Origin: Sciurus carolinensis
Taxonomy: Eukaryota; Chordata; Mammalia; Rodentia; Sciuridae
Assembly (NCBI RefSeq): GCF_902686445.1
Contig: NC_062222.1
Span: forward strand, 38,873,792-38,937,791
Length of the DNA stretch: 64,000 nt
Reading direction: 5' to 3'
Shown: positions 1-10,601 of the stretch, piece by piece
Numbering within the stretch: the first letter of the stretch is position 1
Layout: every line of letters starts with the position of its first letter
Program-made: the position numbers and the translations under genes
The notes under the pieces: model-generated
Database searches by the model: none
What the model saw: the letters and a program-made list of their open reading frames with translations, nothing else
Told to the model about the DNA's origin: nothing

Positions 1-199
1 TTCCTCCAAACAATAGCTATGTATAGGGTGGAGGATGTACAGAGGAGTGAATGAATGATTGAGGATCATCATCATAATCCTATTTCAGTTTTAGAGAATT
101 TAAATTCCTCTAGACAAGCAAGTTTGCTTAAATATCATTCCCTGTCCTCCATTTTTTTTTGTTTTCTTTGTTTTCTAATTAATTTCCATAAATTGATTA
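1..199. other. AT-rich DNA, nothing recognised
   Basis: No gene, exon or repeat family is recognisable. The one short open frame here runs into a low-complexity tract and has no protein-like composition. Confidence 0.5.
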
Positions 200-248
200 T
201 ATGTATATATATATACATATATATATATACACACACCCCCACACATAT
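200..248. repeat. (TA)n/(CA)n microsatellite
   Basis: Alternating TA dinucleotides change into CACACA with an interruption of C's. This is a simple repeat and a likely length-polymorphic site. Confidence 0.9.
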
Positions 249-1779
249 ACATGTGCACTAGTTGCATATGCACATATGCATATATTATAAATATAAAATA
301 TTTTATTTGTAGACAGATATGTTTAATGGTCATTCTTTCCCTGCCCTTCTATCCTCACTCCTCCAATGCAGGCCATCATCTTTGCACAGGAGTATTATTG
401 TGGCATCCTCTGTAAGTCCTTCAGACTTTTCCCTCTGTGATCCAATCACACTGCTGTCAGAATAATAATCCTTACCTAGCTTTTGTCATATTATTTCCTT
501 TTTCACCACATCTGCCCAAGTTTCAAAGGCCTTTAGGCTAGGTACTCCTTGTATTTTTTTCCTTCTTCTATCCAGTATAAAAATGTTGAGTCCTGTCAAT
601 CTGGTCTTTTCTTTTTTCCAAGAACTCAATGTCATATTCCTTTCCACTCTTATGTGTTCAGCTCACAGTCCTCTTGCCAGAATGTACAAATCTGACCCTT
701 TCATTGTATCAAATCACACTCATCCTTTAGAATTTTCTTTGATGACAGAAATTTTTTAAATTTACATAGCCACATGTAGCTATCAAGTCTTGAAACATGG
801 TGAATAAAAAAATTATGTTTAAATGTTATTTAATTTAAATAAAAATATAAATAGATATGTGTGGCTTGGGGCTATCACATGAATCACAGATCTATAGGAT
901 CTATATCACATACCACACTTTCCCTAAAGTATTTATTGATTACTTAATCAGGTAAAGTTTATAGATATTCCTGCTTCTTGGAAGTCCTGAAGCTTTAATA
1001 ATCCCTACAGCAATTTTTAGGTATTTACATGTTTTCTTACTTTGATGTTTTCACACTTACCCTGCTTCTCCATGCATCTTATTTTTCTTTCTTACTTGCA
1101 ACATAGAGAGCATACTTTCACTATGTACTTGACTAAGATTTTAAGTTATTTATGGATAAGGGCATGCTTCTTCCCTACTAAAGCTAGATTAAAAAAACAA
1201 AAAACAAAAACAAGGATTAAAAATAGAGGAGCATTCTGCCAGACCCACCTTCCAGCAGGAAAGGGAATTCAAAATGGCAACTTTTTTCCTTGAGTTTCTC
1301 TGTATCCCTTGGATTTTATTCCACAGGCATCTGGAAGAACTAAAACATCATTATTATTATTTGCTTTGAAAAGACTATTTTCTTATACACAGGATTATAG
1401 GAGTTTATTACTATTCAGATGATAGTATTTTAATTGCTGTACTATGGTATGTTAAAAGTATCTTGTTACTTTTCTGAGTTACTGAAATGCATAATACTTT
1501 CCTTGAAGTGGTAGGACCATCTGATCTTAAGTGACTATTCTAAAAGATACTCTTAGCAATTACACCTAAAAGTCTTTTAATTTGAAGACATTCATCTTTT
1601 TAAGTGAAAAGTAAAGGGACAATGCTGCTGGTCAGAAGGGAAGTTAAATGGATTACTCAGTAATTCTGTACTACCCCACTTCTAAGGGTTGTTCAAATCC
1701 TCCAACATAATGCATGGAGTTTTCCCTAGTGATTAGTCCATAAGCAGTCCCTTGAAAAAAATGTAACATTCTCCTTTCC
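249..1779. other. AT-rich intergenic DNA, no gene seen
   Basis: About 1.5 kb without a credible reading frame. A vague resemblance to an ancient LINE around positions 360-740 is too weak to call. A short A-rich stretch lies near 1190-1225. Confidence 0.5.
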
Positions 1780-1990
1780 CTCCAATGGGAAATTGGCTTT
1801 CATTTATGCAAATGATGGCGCTCATGCTGGGGACCCATAAGGAAGCTCTGACACAACTGCATCAACAGAGATAATATACACCCCTCCACATGCCTGCTTT
1901 TCTTATTCATGAAACAACTTCAGCAGTCAGCAATGTTCATTTGCATGTTAACACTAGCAAATAATATGCGAAACACGTATGTACAACTTT
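1780..1990. promoter_or_regulatory. Candidate conserved noncoding element with two octamer motifs
   Basis: Two perfect POU octamers in opposite orientation, ATGCAAAT at 1806-1813 and ATTTGCAT at 1939-1946, lie about 130 bp apart. They sit in a stretch of higher sequence complexity than its surroundings, with no repeat family recognised. POU-domain factors bind this octamer. That the stretch is conserved or active is only inferred. Confidence 0.3.
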
Positions 1991-2317
1991 TTAAAGGGGA
2001 GGGGAGCATGCCAGGAGGAAGACTAGGAAGGAGGAGGAGACCAGGACAAACAGTTAACAGTTAAGCTTACTTTTGCTTTCTAGACAATTAAAGTCTAGAA
2101 ACAAAATCAACTTGCCAACCCCAAGTGAAAAGGAGTTACCATTTGCCTCCTGCCAGTACTGGCAACATGAATTCCTTCCAGTGTTTCTTAAACATGAATT
2201 TAATTTCTTTAAACTTGTTTGTATCAGTTCAAATAGTGTGGCTAATTCCTGTCAGTCTTGCCCCTTAAGATTAAATTGACTTTCTTATTTTCATCTTCAT
2301 GGGTATTTCCTTTCTTT

Positions 2318-2318
<1 letters not shown>

Positions 2319-2350
<32 letters not shown>
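2319..2350. repeat. (CA)n microsatellite
   Basis: About sixteen uninterrupted CA units followed by ATACACC. A standard mammalian dinucleotide repeat. Confidence 0.95.
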
Positions 2351-2353
<3 letters not shown>

Positions 2354-3776
2354 CCTCCATCAAGTAAATAATGTACTATATGTCATACATCAACATTAAG
2401 CATAACAACCAGATGGTTTGATGAGGTCAAATTCTATCGTATTTATAATGGCTACTTCTACACTATGGTATGTAAATCATCCTCTATGATTTAAATACTT
2501 TCACTTTTATTACATCATATGAATATAGGTGCAATAAGAGAATACAAAGTACTAATTTATTTACTTAGAAGCAAAATAATTTTGACTTTTTGGAAAAAAG
2601 GGGCTACTTTAAGAATAGTAGAGCAAGAAGGATATTTAGTTAAATCTTGAAAAAATTATCAGGAAAGTAAAACAGAACAACAATAAAAAAGTATACTAAA
2701 AAGACAGTAGTCAAAGACAAATCTGACATTTAAACCCCCTAATGGTACCCATGGCAACTCATTTGACATCTTGTTAAAAAAAAAAAAAAAGACAGAAAAA
2801 TCTATTCTCTTCTATGCTTTCAAGGATAATCCTTGCTTCTTATTTTTTCTTCCTGGGAACCATGACAATTTTTTTTTTTCTCTTTTGGGACCATACAGAA
2901 CTTTCTTTTATAATAGACCTAATAAATAATGGAGGGTTAATGTCCTTTAGACAACTAGCTGGGAAATTTGATCTTCCCAGAACACATTTTCACGCTTATA
3001 TACAAGCACAGCACTATGTGATCTGAGTGCTGAAAAGCATAAGTAGGGCTAGTCGTTTTATATTTAGGATTTGTGCTACTTTACTATTCTCAGGTTGAAT
3101 ACAGCCGTAAGATGAGGAACATATTTAAATTTTTCTGTTGAATCCAGAATGTGCTAATCATCCTCCAGAAATTTAAATAGTTTCCATCTATTCTGTCATT
3201 TAGGTGTCTGTGGTATTTTCATCACTTGGGATTAGATAAAAATAGTAACTGTACATTGAAGTCATGACTTTCACTTTCTCATTTCAATCATAATTTCCAC
3301 ATTTAGACTTATTTTTAAAGAATTATATTGCAACATCAGGATGTGATTCTTATTTCAAAACTGACACCATGTGAGACTAACATGTGGGATAGCAAAAACT
3401 GTTTATAGGTAAAGCGTGGTTATTACTGTCCAATAGGCCTTACTCAAATTTTACATGTAACTTGCTTAAAATTGTTTTATTTTACTTTATTTTATTTTTT
3501 AAAGTGGAAAATGAGAGGACATTTTCACTGTTCTTTTTGAAAAAACTTCATTCTGAATTTCAAGAATAACAGTTTGCACTTAATTTTTAACTTTTGCTTT
3601 TAAGATAAAAATGGTCACATTAAACAACTATAACACTGAATAAGAATAGGAATTTCCCTTTTGTGTTTGGAGGAAAATTTCCAGGAAGATTTAATGTCTA
3701 TATTCTTACTGCTCATAGCCTCACACAATTTTGAAATTATTTCCTGAAAAGATTAGCAATCTTTTAGCAATGAGGA
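2351..3776. other. AT-rich intergenic DNA, no gene seen
   Basis: Contains short A and T homopolymers near 2775-2789 and 2871-2880. There is no codon structure or recognised repeat. A short open frame at 2814-3026 is rich in Phe because of the T runs and is not protein-like. Confidence 0.5.
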
Positions 3777-3978
3777 AGGTTATTGAGTACTTATTCTATG
3801 CCACGCTTATTTACACAAACTATTTCTTATTCTCTAACGAATCCACAAAGTAATATTTTAGGCCCTTCTTATAGGTGAAACAAATATTAAGGACATAGTC
3901 CAGTGTCATATAATCTGTAAGCACTGAGCTAACATTCAAATTCAAGTCTATTTAAATTCAAATCCTGTGCGCCTTGTT
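3777..3978 (+). repeat. MIR SINE remnant
   Basis: Reads in order like the MIR consensus: 'ttattgag' and 'ctatgcca' near the start, a diverged 'dated core', a segment resembling 'taggtgaaa', then a tail resembling 'attcaaatcc'. MIRs are tRNA-derived SINEs inactive since early mammals, so the high divergence fits. Confidence 0.75.
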
Positions 3979-4076
3979 GCTTTTTATTTTCTTTTACTCC
4001 ACATCTTTTGTTGGTTGTGGTGGTTTAGACTTATTTCAATTTACTTCTTTCCAAGAATGAAATGAAAGGAATAGAA

Positions 4077-4337
4077 AAAAGAGGGCATAACTGGGGGTGG
4101 GAGGGAGGCAAGAAGGGAGGAATGATGGATTGTATAGAGGAAAATGAGGGGTGGGGAGTGGGGGGGAAAGAAAAATAACAGAATGAGACAAATTACCCTA
4201 TGTATATGTATGATTATGCAAAAGGTGTGACTCTACTTTGTGTACAACCAGAGAAACAATAGTTGTACCCCATTTGTGTACAATAAATCAATAAATAAAT
4301 AAATAAATGAAAAAAAAGATAAAAGAGGGCAAAACTG
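4077..4337 (+). mobile_element. L1 insertion, 3' UTR only, with TSD
   Basis: A 17-bp direct repeat (4077-4093 and 4321-4337, one mismatch, core AAAAGAGGGC) flanks a purine-rich G tract, a stretch ending in CAATAAATCAATAAATAAAT, and an A-rich tail. The G-rich tract and the end of the segment match the 3' UTR of the L1 whose reverse complement starts at 10324, so this is the same broad L1 family. Only the last ~230 bp were inserted, as is typical of aborted target-primed reverse transcription. No coding sequence remains. Confidence 0.88.
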
Positions 4338-5727
4338 TTTTTCTGAATTCATGCCTGGAAAAGCAAGCCCAAACAGGTATGTGAAAATGAAAGTTTTCTC
4401 CATGAAAATGTCAATGACTGATTTGTCTTTTCATCTTTGATACCAAATGCATTCAATGTTTCTTGGCAGAGAATTGAATATTACTTACAACTTTGAAAAT
4501 GAATAGGTATAGTGTCATGACAATTTGACCACTGAAAACAGAAATGTTTGTAATAATTATATAAAATAAGTACACTGTAAATGAAAGTGTGTTTAGAAAT
4601 AGATATGGAATGTGCTGCTCAAATATATTTCTTTGGGGATTGAAGTTGACTGACAGCCTTAACTACTGCCTTTGTGTATTCACCACTCGTGGATACTGAG
4701 GTAACTACCTCACTGCTCTCAGTACTGTGGGGATAAGAGCATGGGCTTTTCCTGAAAGAAAAGGAAATTCTTTAAAACTTCCTAACTCCACATGGGCCTG
4801 TTTGAAACATTCTTGGTATTACTGATACTCTTTTTTTCCTTTTCCTTTTCCCCTGATAAGCTCTTCTCTCAATACATTTCTTCAAAATATTGTTGTGTTT
4901 TGGCATCTTCTTGTTGAAGGATTTGATGTGGCACATGATAGTTCACGTGGTTGACTGAGGAGGCCACACACTGTGTTAAATACGTGTTCACTTTCTCACA
5001 GCACTACTCTTTCTATCTTTTATCAATGTTATCCCAATGACCTAAGGAACAACAGATATTTTATAAAAATATATTGATGCACTTAAATCTTGGTCTTCAT
5101 CAGTAAATGTCTTTAAATAATTATTTGTATAAAATCAAATTCTGTATAAAAGGATTAAGATATTTAAAGAAATGTCACAGGGTTTTTGAAATTCTCCACA
5201 GACTATTTACATAGGAATAGATGGCCAAGATGGGTAGGATAAAAATCCTGTAATCAAACTCACCAATAAATGAGACTTTAGCTTCAGAATTATTTGAACA
5301 ATCTTCTGAGATTTTCCTCATTTGAACTTTAGAGCCAATATCCATTTTACCCAAGTATCACTCAGCACCTTCCCTACTGGGAACCATATTTCTAGGTAAT
5401 CCAGTTAATATTTTTAACACTGGCCTATTAGTCACTAGTGTAATTCTTCTGCCAAATTCCTTTTAAATGGTATCCTTAAATCTAATGATCCTTTTCTACA
5501 CTCATCACTTACAGACTGTCACTACTTTCACAGGCAGCTATTCCTCAACCAGATTCTCTTTTCCCTGAAGGACTGGGATAGGAAGACATAAATTTTCCCA
5601 GCATGAGGAATTGATTGGTTAGGTTGTACATCAGTCCAGAGAAGCAAGTAAGTCCATTTCTGTAACTATAAGTTTATAAGAGTTATACTGGCACCTGATA
5701 GGCACTATAGAATGGTGTCTCTAAAGT
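4338..5727. other. Intergenic DNA, no gene seen
   Basis: Mixed AT-rich sequence with no reading frame of note and no recognisable repeat family. Nothing supports a gene here. Confidence 0.5.
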
Positions 5728-5935
5728 TACACAATCTGGTAATTCTAAATCCACCACTTTCTACTTTGTAACTTCAGGAAAGTTAATGATTTCTTCAAGT
5801 CTCAGTTTTCATTTGAAAATACCTATTTTTAATAGCTTCTACTCAGAGTTTATGTAATGGCTACATCTTGAGCTACATTAAGTATTTTAATTATTCTTGC
5901 ATATCTACAGTCCACAATAAATGTTAGTAATTTTT
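5728..5935 (-). repeat. MIR SINE remnant, reversed
   Basis: The plus strand reads as a reverse-complement MIR: 'tccaccactt', 'cttcaggaaagtta', 'tctcagttttcat' and a final 'caataaatgttag', in the expected order and spacing. Strongly diverged. Confidence 0.72.
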
Positions 5936-6159
5936 ATAATATGTTGTAACTCAAAGTCCCTGAAAATTAGTTTTCTCTGCCTAGTTTTTTCTTTCTTTAA
6001 AATACCTAAAAATGACTGTATATCTTCTTATAAATCAGGTTAATTAAGTTAAATAAACAAACTTAAAAAAATAGGTTTATAACTGAGGGAAGCCTAAGTA
6101 AACCTAACTTCACTTGCTTTTAGTTAACTTTAAAAGTCACTAATTTTACATAGCTGAGT

Positions 6160-6840
6160 AACTGTTAGTTTCCCACCAGCTTTTCTGCAGATAACACCTC
6201 TGACAAAAGTCACCTAACAGGTTGCAACTGTTCTGTGAAAGTTGCTTATTGCTTTTCTCCCTGGTTCTCTATTTTAATGATTAGTTGCAAGATTAGCTAT
6301 ATCTAGAAAAAGGAACTTTCTAATTAGGGACTGTTCTTTAGAGTTGCAGAACCAAGACCTTCAGAAAACAGCAACATGTGCACCAAAAAAAAAAAAAGCA
6401 GACAATTTGGAAATTTATGACCAACCCAGTACCCTGCCTACCTACCTACAACTGCTCAAAAATCCCTATATAAGCTTTACGTCAGCAACTTCTTAGCAAG
6501 ATGCTTTTTTTTTTTTTTTTTTTTTTTTGTTGTTGCTGGGGATTGAACTCAGGGGCACTTTACCACTGAGCCACATCCCCAGCTCTGTAGCCCTGTTTTG
6601 TATTTTATTTAGAGACAGGGTCTCACTGAGTTGCTTTGCACCTCACCATTGCTGAGGCTAGTTCTTTTTCTTTCTTCCTGTCTCAGCCTCCCAAGTCACT
6701 AGGATTACAGGCGTGGGCCACCACACCCGGCAGCAAGAAGGTTTTTTAAAAGATGAAAGCCCCTATCTTTCATGGTCAATAAAGCTTTCTTTTCTCCCAC
6801 TTGTTTCATAGCATTATTGGCTTTATCAAACAGAACTGGA
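6160..6840 (+). mobile_element. Candidate ERV LTR split by a SINE
   Basis: Once the SINE at 6502-6731 is removed, the sequence has a TATA-like CTATATAAGC (6466-6475) followed about 80 bp later by AATAAA (6778-6783) and a pyrimidine-rich stretch. This is the usual promoter to poly(A) arrangement of an LTR. The 5' boundary (TGTTAG near 6162) is a guess and I see no TSD. It could instead be an unrelated old repeat. Confidence 0.45.
6502..6731 (-). mobile_element. MEN/B1-dID composite SINE
   Basis: A poly(T) (reverse tail) is followed by the reverse-complement ID part ('ggattgaactcagg', 'ccactgagccacatcccc') and then the 7SL-derived part ('gagacagggtctcactgag', 'ggattacaggcgtgggccacc'). A short direct repeat AGCAAGA (6495-6501 and 6732-6738) is the probable TSD. 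This composite structure is typical of squirrel genomes. It inserted into the candidate LTR around it. Confidence 0.92.
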
Positions 6841-7640
6841 CTTCTCATGTTTATCAGTTTACTGTTTAAGTTACTTATTTAAATTCCAGATTTGCACAGC
6901 AGTTTTGTTTTTGCCTATTCACAAAGTGTATATTCACAAAGCGTATAAGTGTATATTCACCTACTTTAGTAAAAGAAGGTGGACTCTCGCACAAAGATAT
7001 GGCAAACTATTGGTCTGCAGGTGTCTCTACCTAAAAAATAGGCCAAAGATGAGATGATACCTGGGATTCTGTGGTTCTCAAAATATGACACGTACAACAT
7101 CTTTTAGTAATTATATCAACAGTGCAATTTTAAATACTTGGTATGTCTGTTACTTAAAATGAATTTAATGAGAAATATACGATTTGTCACTTTCTTGAAT
7201 TTCTTATATCCTTTAAGATGTGTCCTGTTAACATTGCAATAGAATTTGAAGCATATTAATTTTCAAATATCATACAGAAATAGAAAGCTTTTTGATTGTG
7301 AAAAGCTACTTGTTCAGTTTTTGTGACATTAGAGCATAAATATTGGGTTGAGTGAGAAATTGAATTTAGTTACTGCACTTTCTTGGAGACCACAGATGTC
7401 TGTAACACCAAACAAAATTATCCAAGTACCCTCTCTTTGATCAAGACTGTTGGATAATAAGTTTGCTACAGATATTAGGTCAACAGGGTTGGGGTAAAGG
7501 GAGATCAAACTTTTCAGGGACCTTTAGAGTCCAAGTTTGTCTTTCCCTTCCCACTGGGAAGACCCTACTTCTTTGAATAGTCCTTTCTCATCTCATTTTT
7601 TTCCTCCATTTTTTTTTCCTTTCTCTCCTCTAATTCCATT
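6841..7640. other. Intergenic DNA, no gene seen
   Basis: Holds a short local duplication around 6915-6962, where TATTCACAAAG-like units recur, and otherwise unclassified AT-rich sequence. Confidence 0.5.
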
Positions 7641-7646
7641 TTTACC

Positions 7647-8097
7647 TGTTGGGACTAATGACACGTTAACTAACTCAGGCTGACTCCTTACTCCCTGGCC
7701 GGTGAGCAAGATCAAGTCCTCAAAGGCGTTTTCAAAGGTTAATGAGGATAAATTGGACCATTGTCAGGGATTGGTTAACAACAGTTCCACAAACGTGATC
7801 AGCTCCTGCTTGCCATAGAGTCCTATGGGACTTTCACCTGCGCGAACCCCCCATGCCTTGCTGACCTTTAAGCTGATTGGTTCCCGCCTAGCCTCCACCC
7901 CACATAAAAGCTGTGTGACTTCCTCAAAAAACGAGTTCCTGCTGTGACTGGTCTCCCTGACGAGTCTGATTATCCTCCGCCCGGAGGACTGGGGGGACCG
8001 TCAGTCGGCCCTACCTTTCGCGGTCAGACCTTGTTGGGGAGTGTCCCCTTCCCTTGTCACTGGTGGAGAAGAGCAAGGGGGCTTTAAGACCCCGACA
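7647..8097 (+). mobile_element. Solo LTR, ERV1-like (family A, copy 1)
   Basis: Begins TGTTGGGACT and ends CCGACA, flanked by TTTACC (7641-7646) and GTTACC (8098-8103), a probable 6-bp TSD with one mismatch. Two CCAAT boxes (as ATTGG) precede CATAAAAG (7913-7920). The expected poly(A) signal reads AAAAAA (7926-7931), where the inverted copy at 59045 has AATAAA. No internal retroviral sequence or PPT adjoins it, so it is a solo LTR left by recombination. It is GC-richer than its surroundings. The ERV1 (gammaretrovirus-like) class is inferred from the promoter layout only. Confidence 0.85.
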
Positions 8098-8103
8098 GTT
8101 ACC

Positions 8104-8956
8104 TAATCTATGGATGGAAAATAAACCTGCAAGCACTATCAGAATTGTTCTTTGGTAATCTGTACACAAGTTTTTCTGGGTCTTTATTTTCAATTTTTGT
8201 GTACTGGAGTTATTTTTGGGATTTCAATAAGGAAACTGAAAGGCAATAAATAAAAATAGTCATATTAATATTAAAATTGTATGTAGTTCTTGTTTTTATT
8301 ACTGTGTATTATGGAAGAAAATACATAGAGAGTAGACAGAACAACATAGTGAATTATTGTATTATCATGGCTTAGCTTAAACAATCATCAACTTGAAAAG
8401 TTTTGTTTCAGTTATCTCCCTGTATTTTCCTTCTTATTTTGGTCTTGAAGTATTTTAAAGTAAAACTCTAAGTACTTCAATAGATTTATTTCACTCTTAA
8501 GTAGTCCAGTAGAGATTTTAGCAGATGAAGACTTTGCTGGCATTGCTGATGCTATTATGAAAAGTGGGAAATAGCATGGTATTTTTCTATATCCTATGGT
8601 AAGCTTTTAAACTAAGAATATTGTGTACAGTTGTGAATATCCTTGCTTTGTTCTCAAATATTGACTCAAGGGTTTGAATTTATTTATCATTCTAGTTGTA
8701 CTGACATTTTAATGAGAAGCCTTTGAGACTATCTGAAATTCTATCAAAACCCTCCATGGGCTAGACACAGTTTTCCAATTTTGTTGTTATAAATATTATA
8801 ATTTCATATCTGGAAATACATTTATGCAGACATAAGATGTAGCATGCAGCAAGTTTTTAGTTTTCTTTAAGATCTGAAGTCATTGCTAACTAGGCATTTT
8901 CAAAAATCCTTTCAAATATTTGCACCTCAAGCAGTGAGACATAAAGAAATTAGACA
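8104..8956. other. Intergenic DNA, no gene seen
   Basis: AT-rich sequence with no codon bias, no splice-flanked exon candidates and no repeat I recognise. Confidence 0.5.
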
Positions 8957-8960
8957 ATGT

Positions 8961-9033
8961 CTGGAAGTATAGTGCAGGGGTAGAACATATGCTTAGCATG
9001 TGCAAGGTCCTGGGTTCTATCTGTAGCCTCCAG
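8961..9033 (+). mobile_element. ID SINE with GA-rich tail
   Basis: A diverged tRNA-like ID body (A box area 'tagtgcaggggtaga', B box area 'gggttctatc') is followed directly by the GAAGGA-rich tract at 9034-9107, probably an expanded SINE tail. An older copy than the one at 56750. Confidence 0.8.
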
Positions 9034-9107
9034 AAGAAGAAGGAGAAGGAGAAAGAGGAGAAGGAGGAGGAGAAGGAGGAGGAGGAGCAGGAGGAAGGAG
9101 AAGGAGA
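9034..9107. repeat. (GAAGGA)n purine tract
   Basis: A 74-bp run of only A and G apart from one C, built of GGA and GAA units. On the other strand it gives a Ser/Phe-rich open frame (8886-9197) that is an artefact of the repeat. Confidence 0.9.
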
Positions 9108-9555
9108 AGTTAATGTTTTACTCCTGAAGATGAAGGGGGAGAAGGCTGTCCTATAGGAGAAAGGAAGACTGAACATTTGTCCCAAGAAAGATGTCACTTA
9201 TGAATTCTCAAGGTACAGTTAACTCAGACAATTCCCAATACTTGCAGATATAGTGACTGAATGCACAGCAGAAAACATATGTGAGGTTCTGACTTCTATG
9301 TTTTCTCTAGCATACATTGGTAGGATGTGTGCACAAGTCAGTAAATTAATTTTTGACCACTTCACTCATTCTGCAGAAAGAGATTTAGGACTTATATCCT
9401 CTAGGCTGATATATGTTAACTTCAACCACAGTGATGATAATGGTATTTTGTCTGTTCAGAGTCTTTTTCATTTTTTGAGGGCATGCATTTTCTCTCTTTT
9501 TCATATATTAATCTATTGAAATCTTAATGGATACAAATTTTTTACTGATTGATTC
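9108..9555. other. Intergenic DNA, no gene seen
   Basis: An open frame at 9253-9519 (88 codons, plus strand) has no recognisable motif, no Kozak context and no neighbouring exon. I treat it as chance. Confidence 0.45.
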
Positions 9556-10521
9556 TTTTATTTGTCCTTATTTTTAATTGGTGCATTATATTGAACATAT
9601 TGATGTGATTTGTTGTTATTCATACATGTACACAATATATTAGAATATGGCCAATATCACTCCCCAGCATTCCTCCCTTCCTCCCTCACTCCCTCCCACC
9701 CTTGGTCCCTTTTTCCTTTTGATCTCCCTTTGATTTTTAGGAGCTCTATCCCCACCTTTCTTTTGCTTTTTCCTCTCTAGCTTCCACATATGAGAGAAAA
9801 CCCATGACCATGAACTTTCTGAGTTTGGCTTATTTTACTTAACATGATGGTCTCTAGTTCGACCCATTTTTCTACAAATGACATAATTTCATTGTTTTTT
9901 ATGGCTGACTAAAACTCCATTGTGTATATATACCACATTTTCTTTATCCATTTATCTGTTGAAGGATACCTAGGCTGGTTCCATAGTTTGACTATTGTGA
10001 GTTGTGCTGCTATAAACATGGGTCTGCACATATCACTATAGTAAGATGACTAATTCTTCAGCATACATACTGAGAAGAGGTATAGCTGGGTTATATGGTG
10101 ATTTCATGACAAGTCTTTTGAGGAACCTCCATACTGATTTCAATAGCACTTGTACTAATTTATAATCCCGCTGACAATGTACTAGTGTTCCTTTTTCTCC
10201 ACAACCTATCCAGCCTTTATTATTATTTGTATTCTTGATGACTGACACTCTGACAGGTGTGAGATAAAATCTCAGTGTAGTTTTTTTTTTTTTTAAAGGA
10301 CCTCTGGTTCCAGACATACTTTTTTTTTTTTTATTGTAAACAAATGGGATACATGTTGTTTCTCTGTTTGTACATGGCGTAAAGGCACACCATTTCTGTA
10401 ATCATAAATTTACATAGGGTAATGTTGTTTGATTCATTCTGTTATTTTTTCCCTTCCCCCCACCCCTCCCACTCCTCTTTTCCCTCTATACAGTTCTTCC
10501 TTCCTCCATTCTTGCCCCCCT

Positions 10522-10555
10522 CCCTAACCCTAACTCTAACCCTAACACTAACCCC
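10522..10555. repeat. Telomere-like (CCCTAA)n tract in L1 3' UTR
   Basis: Degenerate CCCTAA units (CCTAACCC, TCTAACCC, ACTAACCC) lie within the pyrimidine-rich part of the young L1 3' UTR. On the L1 sense strand this is TTAGGG-like and G-rich, a potential G-quadruplex. Confidence 0.85.
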
Positions 10556-10601
10556 TCCCACCCCCCATTATGTGTCATCATCCACTTATTAGCAATATCA
10601 T

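Noticed and set aside
249..1779. Ancient LINE (L2-like) resemblance at 360-740
   Set aside because: Too weak by eye to name.
8886..9197. 103-codon minus-strand frame rich in Ser and Phe
   Set aside because: It is the translation of the GGA/GAA purine tract and SINE; no real protein composition outside the repeat.
10522..10555. Telomere end or chromosome fusion site
   Set aside because: Only a few degenerate units, entirely inside an L1 3' UTR.
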